DNA of 10,185 nucleotides from the NCBI GenBank assembly GCA_025464345.1, contig JAODGP010000069.1, forward strand, positions 572 through 10,756. The letters are read 5' to 3'. The translations under genes and the position numbers were made by a program. Every line of letters begins with the position of its first letter. The first letter of the stretch is position 1. The notes under the pieces were generated by a model. It was not told the origin of the DNA. It ran no database searches and saw nothing but the letters and a program-made list of their open reading frames with translations. Below are positions 6,430 to 10,185 of this stretch, one piece after another. This DNA comes from Methanosarcinales archaeon. Lineage in GTDB: Archaea; Halobacteriota; Syntropharchaeia; Alkanophagales; Methanospirareceae.

Positions 6430-7707
6430 ATGCAGGAGATAGAGGAGATAATGAACGCGGTAGACCGTCACGAGGAGCTATTTAAGAACGCTATACCGAT
6501 GATAGCGAGCGAGAATGTAACGAGTGCACAGGTAAGGCTACTGCTTGCCTCTGATCTATCACACCGATATGCCGAGGGTGATGTGGGAGCACGGTTTTAC
6601 CAGGGTTGTGAGTTCATAGATGAGATAGAGGATAGAGCAATAAAGTGGGCAATGGAGTTATTTGATGCGGAACACGTGAATGTGAAACCGGTTTCGGGCG
6701 TCAATGCGAATATAGCCACGCTATTTGCTCTTACTTCGCCCGGGGATATGATGATGGCACTGTCTATACCCGATGGCGGGCATATAAGTCATGCTGCTTA
6801 TTCTGTCCCCGGGTTGCGTGGCTTGTGCCTGAAAGAGCTGCCATTTGACCCGAAGGAGATGAATATAGACGTAGACCGCGCGGTAAACGCAGTGATGGAG
6901 CAGAAGCCACGGCTGATTATGCTCGGTGCGAGTCTCTTCCTGTTCCCTCATCCGATTCGCGAGCTCCGTACGGCTGCTGATGAGGCAGGTTCGACAATAG
7001 TATATGACGCATCGCATGTACTGGGGCTCATAGCGGGTGATAAATTCCAGGATCCGCTGCGTGAGGGCGCGGATGTCGTGACAAGCAGTACACATAAGAC
7101 CTTCCCCGGACCTCAGGGCGCTATGATTCTCTGCAACAAGGCGTTGGGTAAGACGATAGACCGTGCAGTATTCCCTGGAACGGTGAGTAACCACCATCTG
7201 CATCATGTAGCAGGACTGGCGGTGACATTGCGTGAGATGATGCAGTTTGGCGAGTCTTATGCCGCACAGATACAGAGAAATGCAAAAGCACTGGCGCAGG
7301 CACTCTACCAGGCGGGGTTTGATGTGCTATGTGAGCATAAAGGCTTTACAGAATCACATCAAATCGCTATTGATGTTCGCGACCTCGGCGGTGGTGACGC
7401 GGTAGCGAAGCGGCTGGAGCAGGCATATGTAATAACAAATAAGAACATGTTACCATGGGATAGTAGCCCGGACAAACCTTCTGGGCTGAGACTCGGAGTA
7501 CAGGAACTCACACGAATCGGAATGAAGGAATCGGATATGGTAGAGATAGCATCTATCATGAAGAGGCTGTTAATTGATGAAGAATCCGCAGATACGGTGA
7601 AGGAGGACGCTATAGCGTTAAAGCGAGACTTCCAGGACGTTAAATATTCGTTTGATAGCAGGGCTGCATACCATAATCCATTAAAATTAAATAGTATTTA
7701 TAAGTAA
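6430..7707 (+). CDS. glyA: Serine hydroxymethyltransferase (archaeal type)
   Basis: This PLP enzyme interconverts serine and glycine, moving a C1 unit to a pterin carrier. In euryarchaea of this kind the carrier is probably tetrahydromethanopterin or a relative (inference). From the ATG at 6430 the protein has 425 residues. The visible family features are IASEN near the N-terminus (about 26-30), HRYAEG (about 46-51), the PLP-ring aspartate in DASHVLG (D193, H196), and the Schiff-base lysine K223 in SSTHKTFPGPQG. The wording of these motifs follows the archaeal branch rather than the bacterial THKTLRGPRGG form. A TTG nine bases upstream could add three residues but has poor ribosome-site spacing. 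The gene is tightly coupled to pyrB (5-bp gap), implying cotranscription from the pyrB promoter. Confidence 0.95.
   Translation: MQEIEEIMNAVDRHEELFKNAIPMIASENVTSAQVRLLLASDLSHRYAEGDVGARFYQGCEFIDEIEDRAIKWAMELFDAEHVNVKPVSGVNANIATLFALTSPGDMMMALSIPDGGHISHAAYSVPGLRGLCLKELPFDPKEMNIDVDRAVNAVMEQKPRLIMLGASLFLFPHPIRELRTAADEAGSTIVYDASHVLGLIAGDKFQDPLREGADVVTSSTHKTFPGPQGAMILCNKALGKTIDRAVFPGTVSNHHLHHVAGLAVTLREMMQFGESYAAQIQRNAKALAQALYQAGFDVLCEHKGFTESHQIAIDVRDLGGGDAVAKRLEQAYVITNKNMLPWDSSPDKPSGLRLGVQELTRIGMKESDMVEIASIMKRLLIDEESADTVKEDAIALKRDFQDVKYSFDSRAAYHNPLKLNSIYK
7697..7704 (+). promoter_or_regulatory. Candidate TATA box for the coiled-coil gene (and hmgA)
   Basis: TTTATAAG lies at the very end of glyA, just before its TAA stop, within an A/T-rich stretch (TTAAAATTAAATAG upstream). 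The predicted transcription start is near 7727, leaving a leader of about 26 nt before the ATG at 7753. It would let the coiled-coil gene and hmgA be expressed apart from pyrB-glyA. Confidence 0.45.
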
Positions 7708-7752
7708 TCAGTAGGTATAAACAAAGAGAGAGCTGCTGAGTGGAAGATAAGA

Positions 7753-8616
7753 ATGCTTGAAGAGCTGGAGGCGAGACGGGCAGAGGTAATAAAGAAGGCG
7801 GAAGAATGCAAGAGGCGCAGAACTGAGTTGAATTCAGAGGCGAGCAAATGGGCGGATCTGCGCGATGAGCTTAACAGCAGGATAAAAGAGGCGGTAGCAA
7901 AGGCTAAGGAGTACAAGAAACAGCGTGAAGAATACGAGAAGCTGATAGAGGAGAAGAAAGAGAAGCGAAACGAGCTGAACAGGCGTGCGTCAAGATACTA
8001 TGCGCGGGTGGAGCGACTGCGGAAGAAGAACGATCTGGCGAGTATTCGCGCATTTGAGCGGCTCAGGAACCGCATAACCGAGCTGGAGATGCGGCAGCAG
8101 GTGGAAGTACTGAGCAAGGAGCAGGAGAAGAAGCTTGTGGCGAAGATAACGGAGCTGAGGCGTGAATTCGCGGAGATGCAGAAGGAGCTTGAGAAGGATA
8201 AGAAATTGAAAGAGCTACTGAAGAAGGCGCAGAAGTACAAGGAAGAAGCGGACAGGTATCATGAAGAGGTATTGAATTACGTCAGGTTATCACATGAATG
8301 TCATGACAGGATGGTTGAATGGTTTAAAGAGGCGGACAGGATAAGGGAGAAAGCGGACGAGGCTCATCGAATGTATCTTGAAGCGCAGGAGGCTGCGGAC
8401 GAGGCTCATCGGTTATTCGTACGTTATTTACGGGATATCCGTGATTTCAACCATGTTATCAGCGGTTTGAAACGTAAGATAAGAGATGATTGGAACTTCA
8501 GGGAGCGAATAGAAGCGAGGAAGCAGGCAAGGAGTATCTATGCGCGATTCCGGGAGGGTGGTAAATTAAGTACCGAAGATCTGCTTATGCTACAGAAATC
8601 CGATTTGTTGAAATAG
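7753..8616 (+). CDS. Archaeal coiled-coil protein, COG1340-like
   Basis: The 287-residue protein is almost entirely charged alpha-helix (Lys, Arg, Glu, Ala, Leu), with heptad-like spacing from the N-terminus to about residue 235. A short, more globular tail follows (ARSIYARFREGGKLSTEDL, then LMLQK). That tail is the hallmark of an archaeal family I know as COG1340, whose function is unknown. There is no signal peptide, membrane segment or nucleotide-binding loop, so it is not an SMC/Rad50 ATPase by itself. Residues 201-228 contain a near-exact 14-residue repeat (ADEAHR...), encoded by an identical 17-bp DNA repeat. The ATG at 7753 is the only usual start codon in frame between the glyA stop (same frame) and the coiled coil. 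The ribosome site is weak. Structural or scaffold roles are possible, but I assign none. Confidence 0.85.
   Translation: MLEELEARRAEVIKKAEECKRRRTELNSEASKWADLRDELNSRIKEAVAKAKEYKKQREEYEKLIEEKKEKRNELNRRASRYYARVERLRKKNDLASIRAFERLRNRITELEMRQQVEVLSKEQEKKLVAKITELRREFAEMQKELEKDKKLKELLKKAQKYKEEADRYHEEVLNYVRLSHECHDRMVEWFKEADRIREKADEAHRMYLEAQEAADEAHRLFVRYLRDIRDFNHVISGLKRKIRDDWNFRERIEARKQARSIYARFREGGKLSTEDLLMLQKSDLLK
8353..8411 (+). repeat. 17-bp exact direct repeat, 42-bp period, inside the coiled-coil gene
   Basis: GCGGACGAGGCTCATCG occurs at 8353-8369 and 8395-8411. The period of 42 bp equals 14 residues, or exactly two heptads (ADEAHRMYLEAQEA then ADEAHRLFVRY). The duplication therefore keeps both reading frame and coiled-coil register. 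Confidence 0.8.
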
Positions 8617-8642
8617 CTTCTCTTTCTTCGTATGAATGAGAA

Positions 8643-9857
8643 ATGGACGACCAGGAGCTGATTGAGAGGTTAATCAAGCGAGAACTGAAGTTTCATGAAT
8701 TGACGCGATATGTGGATGCGAGCAAGGCTGCGGAGCTGAGGCGGCGGGCACTGGAAGCAGTAACAGGGCATGAGCTGAGGGAAGTGGGTGTCTTCTCTTT
8801 TGATGCGGATAGGGCGGAGAAGGCGAATATAGAGAATCTCATCGGTGCTGCACAGGTACCCATGGGCGTTGCCGGACCTGTTGACGTGAAAGGGAGCTAC
8901 GCCGAAGGTGCCTATTATATACCGCTGGCAACGACCGAAGGTGCACTCGTTGCATCTGTCAACAGGGGCTGTACCGCGATAAACCGGTCTGGCGGTGCAG
9001 TTTCGTCTGTCATGCATGATGGTATGGCTCGTGCACCGGTATTGAGAGCCCGGAACACCGCACATGCACGTGATGCACTTGAGTTTATAGATAACAATCG
9101 TACGAGATTGAAAGAGATAGCTGAGTCAACCTCGCGACACCTGATTATGGATGATATACAGAGCTGGATTATCGGCTGTAACATTTTCCTGCGGATGGTT
9201 TACAGAACCGGGGATGCCATGGGTATGAATATGGCAACCATCGCTACAGATGCGGTCGTCAAGTTTCTGGAGTCTGAGCTGGGGCTGGAGCACGTGGCAC
9301 TCAGCGGTAATGTGTGCGTGGATAAGAAACCATCAGCACTCAACCTGATACTGGGCAGGGGTAAGACGGTTATTTCTGAGGTGGTTCTGAGCCGTGAGGT
9401 GGTGACCGGAGTGTTGAAGACCACGCCCGAGAGGATGGCTGAACTGGTGTATCGCAAATGCTGGATAGGGAGTGCTCTGGCTGCTTCGTACGGGTTCAAT
9501 GCGCAGTTTGCGAACATAATTGCTGCGATATTCATTGCCACGGGTCAGGATGCCGCACATGTGGTTGAAGGTTCACAGGGCTTCACCACGGCGGAGCTGA
9601 CCGAAGATGGTGATCTCCTGTTCGCTGTCACGCTTCCATCGCTACAACTGGGTACGGTCGGTGGCGGAACTGGACTGGCAACGCAGAAGGAGGCACTCCA
9701 GCTAATGGGAGTGCATGGCTCGGGCGATCCACCGGGTACGAATGCAATGAAGTTCGCGGAGATTGTCGGTGCAGCAGTGCTCGCAGGTGAGATATCGCTC
9801 ATCGGCGCACTGGGTGCGAGAGATCTCGCGGAGGCGCATCAAAGGCTGAATCGGTGA
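8643..9857 (+). CDS. hmgA: 3-hydroxy-3-methylglutaryl-CoA reductase, class I
   Basis: The enzyme reduces HMG-CoA to mevalonate with two NAD(P)H (probably NADPH), the key step toward archaeal isoprenoid lipids. At 404 residues it is the soluble archaeal form, with no N-terminal membrane anchor. The class I signatures are complete: ENLIG (64-68), catalytic E99 in TTEGALVAS, cofactor motif DAMGMN (191-196), K228 in DKKPSALN, D303 in GQDAAHVVEGS, GTVGGGT (337-343) and the late catalytic histidine H399 in LAEAHQRLNR at the very C-terminus. The start at 8643 lies 26 bp after the coiled-coil gene, with no TATA box or strong ribosome site between, suggesting cotranscription. Two ATGs upstream (8632, 8636) are out of frame. 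Confidence 0.97.
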   Translation: MDDQELIERLIKRELKFHELTRYVDASKAAELRRRALEAVTGHELREVGVFSFDADRAEKANIENLIGAAQVPMGVAGPVDVKGSYAEGAYYIPLATTEGALVASVNRGCTAINRSGGAVSSVMHDGMARAPVLRARNTAHARDALEFIDNNRTRLKEIAESTSRHLIMDDIQSWIIGCNIFLRMVYRTGDAMGMNMATIATDAVVKFLESELGLEHVALSGNVCVDKKPSALNLILGRGKTVISEVVLSREVVTGVLKTTPERMAELVYRKCWIGSALAASYGFNAQFANIIAAIFIATGQDAAHVVEGSQGFTTAELTEDGDLLFAVTLPSLQLGTVGGGTGLATQKEALQLMGVHGSGDPPGTNAMKFAEIVGAAVLAGEISLIGALGARDLAEAHQRLNR

Positions 9858-9874
9858 TCGTATTTTCCCGATTC
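9848..9874 (+). terminator. Hairpin around the hmgA stop codon
   Basis: GAATCGG (9848-9854) and CCGATTC (9868-9874) are perfect reverse complements. The 13-nt loop contains the TGA stop and a TTTT run. No T-tract follows the 3' arm, so this is not a classical terminator. It may be a 3'-end processing or stability element, or chance. Confidence 0.35.
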
Positions 9875-10129
9875 GGATATGTCCATATGTCTTCTCAAAC
9901 TCTTCCGGTAGACCCGTTCTGCAACCCGTGTTGGTCAGCAAAGAGTCAGGATGTGAAAAACTGGGAAAAGGTTCAGCCACATGAGCGATCCCGCGAAGAC
10001 CTTTGAAGAGACTTTTTCCTGCTGAGATTGGTATTTTGAAAATGGTTCTGGTCATACCAGTATCTTCGTCTAAGGTAAAAGGTGTGAGCCGCAAAGGAGG
10101 TACATCACTGTTATATTACCGTGTGAACG
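9875..10129. other. Intergenic stretch without a supportable gene
   Basis: The open frames here resemble no protein family I know, are interrupted or start-less, and exist on both strands. The plus strand holds a perfect AAAGGAGGT (10093-10101) without a start codon at the right distance. An inverted repeat TGGTAT/ATACCA (10029-10034, 10054-10059) competes with CTGGT/ACCAG (10048-10052, 10056-10060). A TATA-like TTATATTA lies at 10111-10118. A decayed gene, a small RNA or an unrecognised repeat are all possible. Confidence 0.5.
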
Positions 10130-10167
10130 AAAAAATAAAAAGAAGAAGGCGAAAAGCCTTCCTTCTT
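10130..10167 (-). terminator. Hairpin plus T-tract terminator for a leftward gene at the right edge
   Basis: On the minus strand a stem of GAAGGC (10161-10156) and GCCTTC (10150-10145) closes a 5-nt loop. Five more pairs lie beyond a single-base bulge (10167-10163 with 10144-10140). It is followed by a T-rich run (T4-A-T6, 10140-10130). That orientation implies a gene entering from the right that ends at about 10171, where a minus-strand TAA (10173-10171) is preceded by four open codons (AKPE). The coding part is too short to call. The stem may also slow transcription coming from hmgA. Confidence 0.55.
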
Positions 10168-10185
10168 CATTTATTCTGGTTTTGC

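Noticed and set aside
8355..8411. Possible CRISPR-like or tandem-repeat array
   Set aside because: There are only two copies, they are in frame within a coiled-coil gene, and they are explained by a two-heptad duplication.
9702..10094. 130-codon minus-strand open frame overlapping the end of hmgA
   Set aside because: Its second half is an antisense shadow of hmgA. It starts at a TTG without a ribosome site and shows no family resemblance.
10042..10185. Plus-strand open frame from an ATG at 10042 to the right edge
   Set aside because: It runs through the hairpin and A-rich tract (giving KIKRRRRK), has no ribosome site at its ATG and resembles nothing known.

Overview
The window reads as a chromosomal segment of an anaerobic euryarchaeon related to methanogens or methane/alkane-oxidising archaea. 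ANME-1-like (Methanophagales-type) is my best guess, but sequence alone cannot settle it. The reasons are a cytoplasmic heterodisulfide reductase cluster joined to coenzyme F420- and hydrogenase-type electron carriers, an archaeal-type serine hydroxymethyltransferase, a class I HMG-CoA reductase for isoprenoid lipids, an archaeal COG1340-type coiled-coil protein, and archaeal TATA-box promoters. I see no tRNA, rRNA, CRISPR array or insertion sequence.

Left part (1-5340, minus strand): one tightly packed operon, transcribed leftwards from a TATA/BRE promoter near 5329-5345, in the order mvhD, frhB/fdhB-like, hdrC, hdrB, hdrA. Three junctions overlap by 4 bp or are 2 bp apart. The only real gap is 16 bp, before hdrC. 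The last gene runs off the left edge and is unusual. It encodes a tandem HdrA in which the first flavin module keeps its cysteine cluster and the second has all four equivalent cysteines replaced. Neither module carries the inserted ferredoxin domain of ordinary HdrA. Together the genes look like a soluble complex moving electrons between F420/F420H2 (FrhB-like subunit), MvhD, the HdrA flavin and the HdrB/HdrC heterodisulfide-type site, with no hydrogenase genes present.

Middle (5275-5506): a 232-bp divergent intergenic region with promoters for both sides, two GATAATCG repeats 30 bp apart and a perfect 14-bp palindrome. This is a candidate operator.

Right part (5507-9857, plus strand): pyrB (aspartate carbamoyltransferase, apparently leaderless), glyA five bases later, a coiled-coil protein gene with its own candidate promoter, and hmgA 26 bp further on. 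These are housekeeping functions: pyrimidine synthesis, one-carbon metabolism and mevalonate/isoprenoid synthesis.

Right end (9858-10185): no supportable gene. It holds a hairpin around the hmgA stop, some small inverted repeats, and a strong hairpin plus T-tract on the minus strand. The last element suggests that a leftward gene ends just at or beyond the window edge.
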